This document shows, in pieces, positions 14,474-24,169 of a DNA stretch of 64,000 nucleotides. Below the pieces are notes generated by a model. It ran no database searches. It was given only the letters and a program-made list of their open reading frames with translations, and was not told where the DNA came from. Position 1 is the first letter of the stretch, and the number at the start of each line of letters is the position of its first letter. The DNA comes from Paraphysomonas bandaiensis (Eukaryota; Chrysophyceae), in contig CBFFRP010000423.1 of assembly GCA_965644295.1 (NCBI GenBank), positions 310,001 to 374,000 on the forward strand, written 5' to 3'. A program made the translations under genes and the position numbers.

Positions 14474-16053
14474 ATGAAGCTTGCAGATAACATTAATTTT
14501 GGAAATGCCGTGTTGGGGGGTGTCATTATCGGGTTTTCGGCTACAATGTTCTTATTGTTAACGGGAAAGTTGACAGGTGCTGTTGCACACAATACTACTT
14601 CTGTGAACTCTATACTAACGTATTAATTTAAGGAATTTCTGGTATTTTGGAAGACTCCATACTTCCTGTTCCCGGTAAAACGAAGGTGGTGTATTCTCTT
14701 AATGTAAGCTTGTTTTTCTGATTTGATTGTAGAAATGGACATTTGCTTATCTTGGCGGTATGATTTGTGCTGGAATTGTTGCATATCATGCGGACAAAGG
14801 ACTTGGAGATCAGAGCCATGCAGCAGTGGATACTCTAATTGCGGGAATCTTAGTGGGATTTGGAACTAGAATGGGTTCCGGTTGTACCTCCGGGCATGGA
14901 ATTTGCGGTTAGTTAGTTATAACACTTAGCTGGAGTATTTACTCTTGACATTTACTACTACTTGCAATATTCTGTGATTTGACTCATTAGGGTAGGTTTA
15001 TCGCGTCTATCGCCTCGATCCGCTGTTGCTGTATGTAGCTTTATGGGTTCTGGACTTGTATCCTCGTATGTTGGTAGAGTGTATCGAAACAAGGACGAGT
15101 TCCCATCCCTGAACCCAGATTTGTCGCTCTCATCTCCCTATGCTGTATGGATCCCCGTATCTTTGGCGATGGTTGGCTTCTATGTACTCTTTTACTTTCT
15201 CAATCACACAGTTTTTGCGCCTTGTATCCCACCTGCCACTCCTAAAGTAGCATATCAAGTCATGTTTCTCGAGTTAGCCTCATCGTTTCTCTGCGCCTTT
15301 GTTTTTGGAATCGGTCTTGCAATCAGTGGAATGTGCAATCCGCAGCGCGTAATTAAATTTTTAGATTTTTCTGGGCCTGATGGTTGGGATCCTTCTCTTG
15401 CTGGCGTTATGGCAGGGGGTGTACTTGTGAATGTCGTGTCGTTCTACATACTCCGTAAAATGAAGGTTGCCCCCGCACTGCATCAAGTAAAGCAGCGATT
15501 TTCTCCCCCGAATTCTGAGGTATTGTATTGTACTTCACATTACATCAACCGAATATAGATTGTAGCCTATACGGTGATACGCTGGCCATATGTTGTAGTA
15601 TATCCATCATTATTGTCTAGACCTTGTCCGCATATTTGCTGAATCCTGATATTTATTCGGCAGTCATCAGTTACAACAATGGACACTCTATTAAAGTACT
15701 ACCTTCATCCTGCCAACATGGTTATTGATGCGAAACTAGTAATCGGAAGTCTTGTGTTTGGTCTTGGATGGGGATTTGCTGGTATTTGTCCTGGGCCTGC
15801 GTTTGTCAATATTGGCGCTCTTTCTGATCTCTCAGGAGTATTTATCCCAGGCTTGTTAATTGGTATGGCTCTTCATGAAGGATATAAAATGTTTACATCG
15901 GATGCGTACGTTCCTGCCTCTAATTGTGCATGTACTAGTCCTGGTGATGTTGAGGAAAATGAAATTTCAGGCCGTGAAAGATCAAGTGAAAGGCGACCCA
16001 CGATTGAAAATGCACTTCTGGAAAGCGGTAATGACGGCGAGCCGTCACGTTGA
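14474..16053 (+). CDS. YeeE/YedE-family (sulfur-compound) membrane transporter, five exons
   Basis: Spliced exons 14474-14576, 14633-14685, 14733-14907, 14996-15519 and 15664-16053 give 414 residues. The protein matches the YeeE/YedE (TsuA-like) family, whose bacterial members take up thiosulfate through conserved cysteines. Visible hallmarks are GFGTRMGSGCTSGHGICG (completed across the fourth exon junction as LSRLSPRS), GLAISGMCNPQRVIKF in the middle, and GWGFAGICPGPAFVNIGA in the second half. About eight or nine hydrophobic segments are present, and both pseudo-symmetric halves are intact. The C-terminal 45 residues are polar and cytosolic-looking. Five spliced exons show it is a settled nuclear gene rather than bacterial contamination. 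Substrate preference (thiosulfate or another sulfur anion) is inferred from the family. Confidence 0.9.
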
Positions 16054-16639
16054 TAGTATACGTGCAATTCACGTATATTTGAAATGTTCTATAAACGAAA
16101 TGTTTAGATTCTTACTATCTTAGCATAGTATGTATGTCACGCTACGGTATGTGTTTCGTACGTTGATACACATTTCAAATTTATAGTGTTTTCATGTACG
16201 CTGTGTAAGTTTATAATTTTATTCGCTGAACAGCTTTCAATAGCACTTTGCAATAATTTTACTGTGGTATGATAGAAAAAAGTCTAAAGAATGGTAAAAG
16301 TCTAAAGAATGACAAGCCATCAGATTTCATCTCATTAAAATCGAGGAGGAGAGTTGACAAGTAAGAAGGCTGACCTCCCTCCTCTTTTATACCTACTTTT
16401 CATGAAAAATGCCTCAATCCTCCAACTAATTTTTTTAAGATCTACTGTTTAGAGTTTAAAATATAAAGGCTCGGTAGAGTCATAATACTCGAAGTTATGA
16501 AAAGCATACCACAACGACTACAATGAAATCAATATCTTATATTAAAAGCAACAAAGTAACGATTTCGACTAACTCGCTTATAGTTGGACAACTCAATGAC
16601 AATTATTTAAGTACACGGAACGAAACAGGAGACTGCTTA

Positions 16640-16750
16640 GTAGTGAATGTCCTATTATTAGCAATTGTCGTGTAAGAGTCAGAACTAATGTAGCAAAATA
16701 ATTTAACTAACTAGTACTTAACTCACATATCCTACTATTTGGCGCAACGG
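16640..16750. repeat. Worn copy of the GTAGTGAATGTC terminal-repeat family
   Basis: The sequence begins GTAGTGAATGTC, followed by a TTATTAGCAAT word, an AAGAGTC word and ATCCTACTATTTGGCGC. It is the same order as the terminus at 47077 but heavily mutated. It is a decayed foldback-element end. The rest of 16054-17281 shows no gene. Confidence 0.65.
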
Positions 16751-17281
16751 TAGACAGGTACAGTACACACTTGACGTCAACAAAAACTAGTCTACCAATG
16801 CCACTTCCACATGTGGAGATGATGTTTACCTCTTGTAGTCACTTATTCCTCTTAAGCAGTGGAAGTTTTACATGAAAGATCAGCCTTCGGTGGCAGGGTA
16901 ACCGATTTAGTTCATGGTCGGACAGTCATACTCACGCTACCATCGCAATGCGGATGTAGAATTCTGCTATGTTTGAACAGACATTGTCACAATGTTCTTT
17001 CCAGGGCTTAAAATATTGTTTTCAGTTTCTTTATGATTCTCTAAATCAGACCCTCTCTCACTAATCGTTTCAAAGGACGTGTTGAATTTATTGAAACAGC
17101 AGCGAATAATGCCTCTCAGTTAGGTGCTCTGCTTTTGAAAATTTCAGTGTATGCAGTGCTAAGCCATCATCATCTATTTCGATTGAACCAAGTCGTATAT
17201 AAGATTGTTGAGTATTCTAGATAGTGTGGACATTCTTCCAATACATTCCTTTCCTTTTGCTCTTGACTTATGAGGTATAAT

Positions 17282-17329
17282 GCAGCTGGGTCTATTTGTC
17301 TAGGAAATACTATAAATAGACCCAGCTGC
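17282..17329. repeat. 16-bp perfect palindrome arm pair
   Basis: GCAGCTGGGTCTATTT (17282-17297) is exactly inverted at 17314-17329 with a 16-base loop. It directly abuts the TTA target duplication of the adjacent MITE. Confidence 0.75.
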
Positions 17330-17335
17330 CTCTTA

Positions 17336-17893
17336 GGCCACTAATTATAGTGAGACAAAAGACAAAAAGACAGAAGACATTTTTCTGGAAAAATGTCTTC
17401 TGAGCATGAAAAGCTGAAGTTATAGGAGGACAAAAGACAGAAATCCGTCGAAAGACAAAATGTCTTTCTGTCTTCGGCAGACAGGAGTCCCCATGGTGTG
17501 TTATCGTAGCCAATCCGTTCGTAGACATTTCTTATTGCAAAGATACGATCCTAACTGGACGCTGGAGATTGCTTCATGAGCTGTTTGATCAAGGATGTCC
17601 TGCACAGACAACTTTCGGGACAATGCACCCACACATGAAATATCATGCTATCAACTTTACACAGTCACTTGTGACTTATGTCAGTCTTAATGCTTTGCTT
17701 CGCAGTATATTCAGTGAGATCTAGCGAGCAGAGAATGAGCAGAATTCAAAATTCTAAAAAAAATCGCTGCTTTGTCTTCTGTCTTTCTGTGTGCACTATA
17801 ACTTCAGCTCCATTTGCACCCGACAAAAACAATTTTGATGAAAAAAAATGTCTTTTGTCGTTTTGTCTTTTGTCTCCACTATAATTAGTGGCC
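17336..17893. mobile_element. PIF/Harbinger-like MITE with TTA target duplications
   Basis: The 558-bp element starts GGCCACTAATTATAGTG and ends with the exact reverse complement. It is flanked on both sides by TTA (17333-17335 and 17894-17896), the hallmark target duplication of PIF/Harbinger transposons. The inverted repeat continues imperfectly inward through purine-rich GACAAAAGACAAAA sequence for about 60 bp. No transposase is encoded, so it is non-autonomous. It lies 327 bp before the Crinkler-like gene. Confidence 0.88.
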
Positions 17894-18219
17894 TTAGATA
17901 TACACACACGATCATACTGTGTTTATGACAAAAATATAAACCCCACTTTTATGAATTGGGAGCTGGTTAAAACTCAGTTTAGTTCTGCGTAATATTTTTA
18001 CCCTCACCTTTATTAGGCTGTTTTTTCCTAAAATCCTGCTATTTGAAAACTGTAACACAGTCGAAAAACCTCAAAATCACTGCTTTTATGGGTGATGTTT
18101 TCCTCCTCTGGTATTCAAATACACGCACACCTTTGGTGGGTGTGGATGTGTGATCTGTATGTGTGTTGTGCATATATTTGAACACGACATCTTTAAGAAT
18201 CCCTCAGTATAATGAATGT

Positions 18220-20172
18220 ATGAATATGATCGAAGAAAAATCTGAAATTGAATTGGATTTTAGTGTAAAAACATTGCCATACCTTGTGCAGCACGCATGT
18301 ATTTGTGGAAAAGGTGAATATATCGATGACTGCCCCCCCTTTGAGAAGTACTATGAGTCAGTCTTGTATTTCGACAAATCCAGAATGGATTTTGTGAATG
18401 AAATTTGTCCACGGCTGCGGAAACTGACTCAAAATCGACTCAGTGGACAAAAAAACTGTTTTCTTGTGAATGGAATTCCAGGGATCGGCAAATCACAACT
18501 TTTAATGTCGTTGGGTCATTGGGTAACGGTGATGGGTGGGTCTAAAACCGGATTCTATTTCTTAAACATAGGTGCAAGAGGACTGCGTGATCCACTTAGT
18601 CCTGGTATAATTAATATTCGATACATTATTCACGATATGTCCACTCGACTGGGTTGGAATCCGCCTGCTAAATGTTGGGAAACTATGCAAGATGCTTGGG
18701 ACTGGATGGTATCGGCTGGATATGTTGCATTGATAGTATTAGACGAATTTCACAAACAATACAATGAAGAAAACACATGCGGGTTATTTTTTGATCTGTA
18801 TTCGATAGGTAACAATTCAGGCCCCAGGCCTATCGTTGTTATTTTGAATGGATCTTCGGCATTGATGCGACCACTTGTATTTCGCCTTCTGGAAAATGGG
18901 TCTGGGATTGCCAAGCAGTACCCCGGTTATGCAAAATCAGAGAGTTTAAACGTTACTAAGTTTATCCCTTTTACACTGTTACCACTGTGCAACACGAATG
19001 ACATGAAGGAAGCAGTGGCAACACTGCAAGATAAAGATACGTTTTTAGTGGATGTGGCCAGTGACGATGCTGATTTTTTGTATCGTACATTGTGCTTCAA
19101 CACAAGGGGAACTATTCGACATTTCGAAAAATCATGTGATAGAATCAAATACTCAGACACATGTATCAGTTACAAAACAGCTTGCTTCACGTCGGAACTA
19201 TCTCCGTTGTACACAATACTTTGGAATAACGTCGTTCTAAATCTTTCCAGTGCTTTAATTGCTCAATGTCTTAGTGGGGAAGCCAACATAGGAGACATTC
19301 CAGAAGTTCCAGTCCGTTGTTTTTTGGACAAAGGTTATACTGTCAGAGATCTCTATGGCTTAGCAGACAATGGAATTATTCGATTTTGTGGTGGGGTCTC
19401 AGTTGGCTATGTACACCCAGTTGACATCTTGATATGTGTCTCTTTTTATGGAGCTGACACCTTAAACCCACAGCCCAACATATTGTCTGCTGCCGAGGAG
19501 GTGTCGCTATTGTACCCCCATCATGCCAGCGCAATTTGTGAAGTGAACGAGAAATTGGTGTGTGAAAGCCTATGCGAGAAAGGGTTAATGGTGGCGCCGT
19601 ATGGCCGCTTGACTTTTTCCTTCACACACAGTTTTTGCTACACTGGCGTTGTCAGAACAACACCACACGTCATCAGTCTATACCGTTTAGGGTTAGAAGA
19701 ATCATCTCTCAGCTCTTCCAGTGGTCGTGGCAACGTGAAAAAGAGCTTATTAACGACCCATCATATTTCTGCTGAGCTGAAGAAAGAGTGGCCGGATGAA
19801 ACTGGAGGTAACTTGATTGCTGTGTTCGCTGTCCATGGCTTCAGTCGCGTTCGAAGGGGCATCAAATACATTGTAGTGCGAGTGCAAGTGAAATTAGGTT
19901 ATTCATCCAGTCAGATTGGAGACCCTGCCCAAAAAATGAAGGATAGTGAGGAGATCATTGCAAAGTCACTGGGCGCGCAAAAAAATGAGGTGGATTTTAT
20001 TCGTGTTATTTGGACTTCTAGAAACGTTTCAACTCGTGCACACGCTCTCGGAGTCAACGGGCAAACCATTGTCATCAACTCTGAGAACATGCTGACCCAT
20101 TGGAGCGCACGATGTTCTAACTTTGTGAAGAAGAACCAACTCTCAAGTTATGGATATATATGTAAGTATTAA
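18220..20172 (+). CDS. Crinkler/RHS-like P-loop NTPase with a C-terminal nuclease-like domain
   Basis: The ATG at 18220 gives 650 residues. Walker A (GIPGIGKS) is at residues 85-92 and Walker B (ALIVLDE) near 170. NSGPRPIVVILNGSS and RGTIRHFEKSC follow, as in the STAND-type NTPase of Crinkler (CRN) and retrotransposon-hot-spot proteins. The C-terminus (about residues 520-640) carries YIVVRVQVKLGYSSS, a Q-x-K form of the restriction-endonuclease-like core, then VIWTSRN. No signal peptide or LFLAK header is seen, so this may be the body of a Crinkler without its secretion leader, or a relative that acts inside the cell. A consensus donor GTAAGT lies just before the stop, so a further exon is possible. 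A pyrimidine-AG acceptor near 18207 leaves room for an upstream exon. Transposons flank both sides. Confidence 0.75.
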   Translation: MNMIEEKSEIELDFSVKTLPYLVQHACICGKGEYIDDCPPFEKYYESVLYFDKSRMDFVNEICPRLRKLTQNRLSGQKNCFLVNGIPGIGKSQLLMSLGHWVTVMGGSKTGFYFLNIGARGLRDPLSPGIINIRYIIHDMSTRLGWNPPAKCWETMQDAWDWMVSAGYVALIVLDEFHKQYNEENTCGLFFDLYSIGNNSGPRPIVVILNGSSALMRPLVFRLLENGSGIAKQYPGYAKSESLNVTKFIPFTLLPLCNTNDMKEAVATLQDKDTFLVDVASDDADFLYRTLCFNTRGTIRHFEKSCDRIKYSDTCISYKTACFTSELSPLYTILWNNVVLNLSSALIAQCLSGEANIGDIPEVPVRCFLDKGYTVRDLYGLADNGIIRFCGGVSVGYVHPVDILICVSFYGADTLNPQPNILSAAEEVSLLYPHHASAICEVNEKLVCESLCEKGLMVAPYGRLTFSFTHSFCYTGVVRTTPHVISLYRLGLEESSLSSSSGRGNVKKSLLTTHHISAELKKEWPDETGGNLIAVFAVHGFSRVRRGIKYIVVRVQVKLGYSSSQIGDPAQKMKDSEEIIAKSLGAQKNEVDFIRVIWTSRNVSTRAHALGVNGQTIVINSENMLTHWSARCSNFVKKNQLSSYGYICKY

Positions 20173-20386
20173 ATATTATGTAAAATGAGTTGGTATAAAC
20201 TGTCGAAACTGTCGATTGTAAGATCAATGAAAATGATATTGGATCTGAAATTGACAGCAAAAAACGTATCATGTTTATAAAAGAAGCTGAATCGGCCACC
20301 TTCATTATCCTTTTCAAATATGGAAGATCAGTTTATAAAAGTTGAAACCACTGTACCTGTGTTGTTATATGGTCCCTACTAAAGAG

Positions 20387-21110
20387 CAGGGCCAGGTAAA
20401 AATATATTGAACTGCAATATTTTAGTTTTGCTTTTGCTACAATATATTTATTATTGTTTTAGCAAGATTTGGTCTTTGATATATATTGCTCATGCATGTG
20501 TGTATCTTTGAAAATAGATTTGATTAATCATAAATTACTACTCTAATATCGAACAATTCTGATAATTTCCTGCAACGAAGAGCGCTTGTCATGTTCGATA
20601 TAGAATTCGTACTGTCTCTGTCAAGCTATTCATTAAACTCCAAGCTGTTCAAAGTAAGGTGTCTTCCTCGTACAACTAAAACTAAATATATTTTTCTTTT
20701 GATCTGCAATCTGCAATAAACAAGATGCCAGTAAAATGATCGCCATATGTCATATCCGCCAAAACTATTCGACCACCATCTCTTTCAGTAGAGCCAAAAT
20801 AATTCTCATGACACACTTGCGACAAGGAATGACCCCACGACGCCTCGAACTGCTTCTCTTTCTTCGCTTCAACAAGTCAGTATAACAGGTCATCTATGAT
20901 GGACCGTTTGATTATGACATTTTGACGACAGTGACGAAGAGTTGGAATACTTTTAGAGTACTAGTTGCTGCATTATTTTCGGGTTTTCATTATCATGTTG
21001 TTCTTAGTGCCCAGCGCCCAGTATATTAATATACTGCAATATATTTATTATAAACATTGGGTTTTTTATTTTTGCTGGCAATATATTGTAATATATTGTT
21101 ACCGCCCCTG
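20387..21110. mobile_element. hAT-family transposon remnant A
   Basis: The element starts CAGGGCCAGGTAAAAATATATTG and ends with an inverted form, CAATATATTG then CCCCTG. The size is 724 bp. In the middle, plus-strand sequence encodes MTPRRLELLLFLRFNKS, the typical C-terminal end of a hAT transposase dimerisation domain. No 8-bp target duplication is evident. It is non-autonomous. Confidence 0.7.
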
Positions 21111-21173
21111 CTTAATATAAAGTGTATACCAGTTGGTGGTACATTTTATATATTTCCGCCCAACACCTGAAAG

Positions 21174-21908
21174 CAGGGCTGCGTGTATCAATTAATTGTC
21201 AATTATTGAAATTGCGATAATTAAAATTTGGGCATCGAATCATAATTGCAATAATAATTACTCCACTTTCCTTCAATCGACATAAAAATACCACCTTTTT
21301 ATACTGAAAAGTTGATTTTTTATTGCGAAAATCCAATTTTTAGGATAAAAATCGAAGATTGATTAGATACTATAATATCCATAGGATAATTTTGCATATA
21401 ATAATTCATTAAAAAAACTGGTGATATGAGCGATAAACTGATACCTGAAGTCAATGCACGAGTGGTCTTTGAGAAAATAAATGATAATAACGAAGAAGAG
21501 GTTGCAATGCTTTCAATGCATTTCGGTTAGATTGTAGATGTAGATGGGTGGACGTGCAGCAAGGAACTTTAAAATTAAAATATTTTTTCTCGACGAGGAT
21601 GAAGAAGAAGATGACAGTGAGAGTCTAGTTCAGAATGACGAATGACGGCGTAGCGCAAAGTTAGATTATTGATGGTAACAGGCAACACAGAAGCAAGCAC
21701 GTCTTAATCAGCAAACTCGTTACCGCAGCATGAAGCCCATGCATACCACAACCAATAGAGTTGAAAGGTTGTTCAGCGCTACAAAATCTGCTTGTGCGTC
21801 AACGCAAGTACCAAGGTGCAACGTAGCTATATACGTACGTCGTTTATTAAGTCTATTAGCAAGTAATAATTACAAACATAATTGTTGACTACAACCTTCA
21901 CAGCCCTG
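21174..21908. mobile_element. hAT-family transposon remnant B
   Basis: The ends read CAGGGCTG... and ...CAGCCCTG, spanning 735 bp. Near 21745 the plus strand encodes NRVERLFSATKSAC, matching the sERlFS core of the hAT dimerisation domain. The flanks show no clear 8-bp duplication. It lies next to remnant A and is similar in size. Confidence 0.6.
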
Positions 21909-22008
21909 GAGAATAGGGCAATTGTGCGTCTGGTATCACAGGCAGTACGGTTCCAACGTTGAGGCTAAAATAGACTTCACATACAAAACAATCTACACAT
22001 ATGAATCG

Positions 22009-22032
22009 CAGGGCTAGGTAAAAATTACATTG
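22009..22032. mobile_element. Solitary hAT-like terminus
   Basis: CAGGGCTAGGTAAAAATTACATTG matches the left end of remnant A, but no matching right end follows before the TTLL9 gene. Confidence 0.45.
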
Positions 22033-22280
22033 TATTCTTGTGATACGTATTCGCACGATTAATCATTAGACAGTAGAGATATCTCTAAAACATCAATAAT
22101 TCATTCAAAGGTAAGTCCTCTTACCCATTATTCATTCCTTTGAATTTATAAAATGTACAAATGGGTCACAAAAACATCATGAGGGCCAAGTTCACTTGAA
22201 AAGTTTAGTTGCTACAGACTGATGGGCACATCTACAACTACAAAACCAGGACTAGCTAACTATAGTGCATAATGCTGAGA

Positions 22281-23750
22281 CTATGGTTGACCAGTATCTC
22301 CAGTGACGCCTTCCGGTTCAGGAACAGCTGCTCCTAAAAATGTGGTATATCCGCATTGCTCAGGGTCAATCTCGATGTAACCATTATCATATACCAAATC
22401 CCATCCAGAGACATGCTCCTCATCACCAGAAAGAACCTTTTCCATATCAATAATATCAAGCATTCCATGAAGCATCTCTGTTTTCATGGCATAATCTTCA
22501 TTCGTATTTGCACTCAATGAGGGCGACGCATTAACTTCCAGCAGCCATGGGCGCAAGTCAGCATCAATGATAAGATCATATCCGTATAGCTCGAAGCAGT
22601 GCTTATCATGAATCATTATCTGCGACACCATTTAGAGCACACGTACTGAATGGCTTGGTTCAAACTACCAGCAGACACATAATTTTAAAAAATTAGTATA
22701 CATACAGCTACCCATTTTTCCTTTCTAATTCTTTAAACACACATTTACCTGCTGTACAGCGAGCAGTGCTCGAATCATTATCATTTGCATCTCCCAAAAT
22801 AATGCATCTGTACGTTCCATGCCGTATTTGGACATAATATGCAGTTTAAGAGCTTGTAGCTCCATCTTCCCTCCTGTCCTTTCGTCATAATTTTCCGCAG
22901 TCTTTTGGATGGCCACATTAGTCAAATGCATGAAATCGTCGTATATATCCTCCATCCTGGAGGAATATCGTGCATTGGTGAAGCGGGCAAATCCACGACG
23001 GTATATGTAAACTTTTAAAGGAGAAAAAGATGTGACTAATGCATACATGCGAAGATCAAATTTCTTTCCTCCTATGACCAACGGGTACTGCAGATACCGC
23101 TGCACGACATAAGCTTCCACTTCTTTCTCTTCTTTCCCTCCGGAGGGCTTATACTTAAACCCAGTTTTCCACTCTGATATCTCGCTAAGGCGAGTGAACA
23201 AAAATATTCCCTTTCCCTGGGCACTACCAATCGGTTTCATTATCCAAATGCCTCCAACTTTTTTGAACTCCTCCACGAACATAGCATACTCTCTTGGAAG
23301 TAGAAAGGTTGTTGGCATGATGTCGAATTGACTAGCTTCTTCGTGACGACCCTCTTTTTCGAGGGCGCGGCGTTGTCTTTTGACGTTCTTTGCAATTAAG
23401 TCCTTTCGACATAATTCTCTCCCATTACGGTAATGATTCAGTCGTTGCCATTGCTCAAGATGCATTCGATCAAAAGCAGAATACACCCATTCTCTATCAG
23501 CCCACACAAAGTCCCACTGCACATCACATATGAAACACATTAAAATACAAACTATGGCAGAAAAACGTACATCTTCGTCTCCATCCACCTCCTGCCACCC
23601 TCTGGATGCTAGCACATCATATATAGTGTTTGAAAATGATGTAAAGAACTTGATGACACTTCCAGCGCCCCTATAGACGAGCTGTGAGGACACGTACAGT
23701 CTGTTTATAAGGGGTGATGTACCTACGCGCGGTGGGTCGATCGCTTCCAT
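22281..23750 (-). CDS. TTLL9: TTLL9-type tubulin polyglutamylase-family ligase, three exons
   Basis: Exons 23750-23571, 23516-22749 and 22619-22281 give 428 residues, close to animal TTLL9. Tubulin tyrosine ligase-like enzymes add amino acids to tubulin tails with an ATP-grasp fold. Visible motifs: WDFVWADREW near residue 60, MKPIGSAQGKGIFLF (ATP-binding loop), YVVQRYLQYPLVIGGKKFDLR, HLTNVAIQKT, and the C-terminal CFELYGYDLIIDADLRPWLLEVNASPSLS with the metal-binding E and N. Splicing of 22748-22620 joins VQQ to IMIHDKHCF exactly as in the family. The ATG at 23750 is preceded in frame only by GTG. Intron 1 (54 bp) has no in-frame stop. TTLL9 acts in cilia, so its presence argues for a flagellated stage. 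Confidence 0.92.
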
Positions 23751-24169
23751 GTCCACGACGTTGTCGTTCTTTCATTGTTATATAATAACTCTATTGAAAT
23801 GACACGAGGGTGTGGATTATATTTCAGCACTGGGGATGTGGGCTGGCTGTTATATGCAGCCACTCTCTGTATGCTGTGTGTACAAACTGATGCTAAGTGT
23901 ACAGCTCTACATGTACTTGTATATCTGTGTATAGGTATATATATGTACACTGTGTGTATATCCATCTTCCTGTCTATATATACGTACATGTATATAGAGA
24001 GTATGTGTGTGTAGTGTTTACATATGGCATAAGAGTCAAATCAATCCTATTCACAACAAAATCATCACACACGATCTGATCAAATATGAATTAACATATT
24101 CAGTGACACTTGTGGTGGGGGCTGTTGCGTATCGGAGGGATATAGTTGTGCCTTGTCTGTGTATTCAGG
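23751..24169. other. Bidirectional promoter region
   Basis: It holds no gene. It separates the head-to-head TTLL9 and Sec7 genes and is rich in GTGTATA/CATGTA repeats (23880-24010). Confidence 0.5.

Noticed and set aside
20387-21110. 8-bp target duplication for hAT remnant A
   Set aside because: The flanks CTAAAGAG and CTTAATAT do not match; only element C has a clear duplication.
24146-24169. Upstream extension of the Sec7 protein (MCLVCVFR...)
   Set aside because: It starts at TTG, and the sequence before the ATG at 24170 looks like a splice acceptor or leader; the ATG start is simpler.
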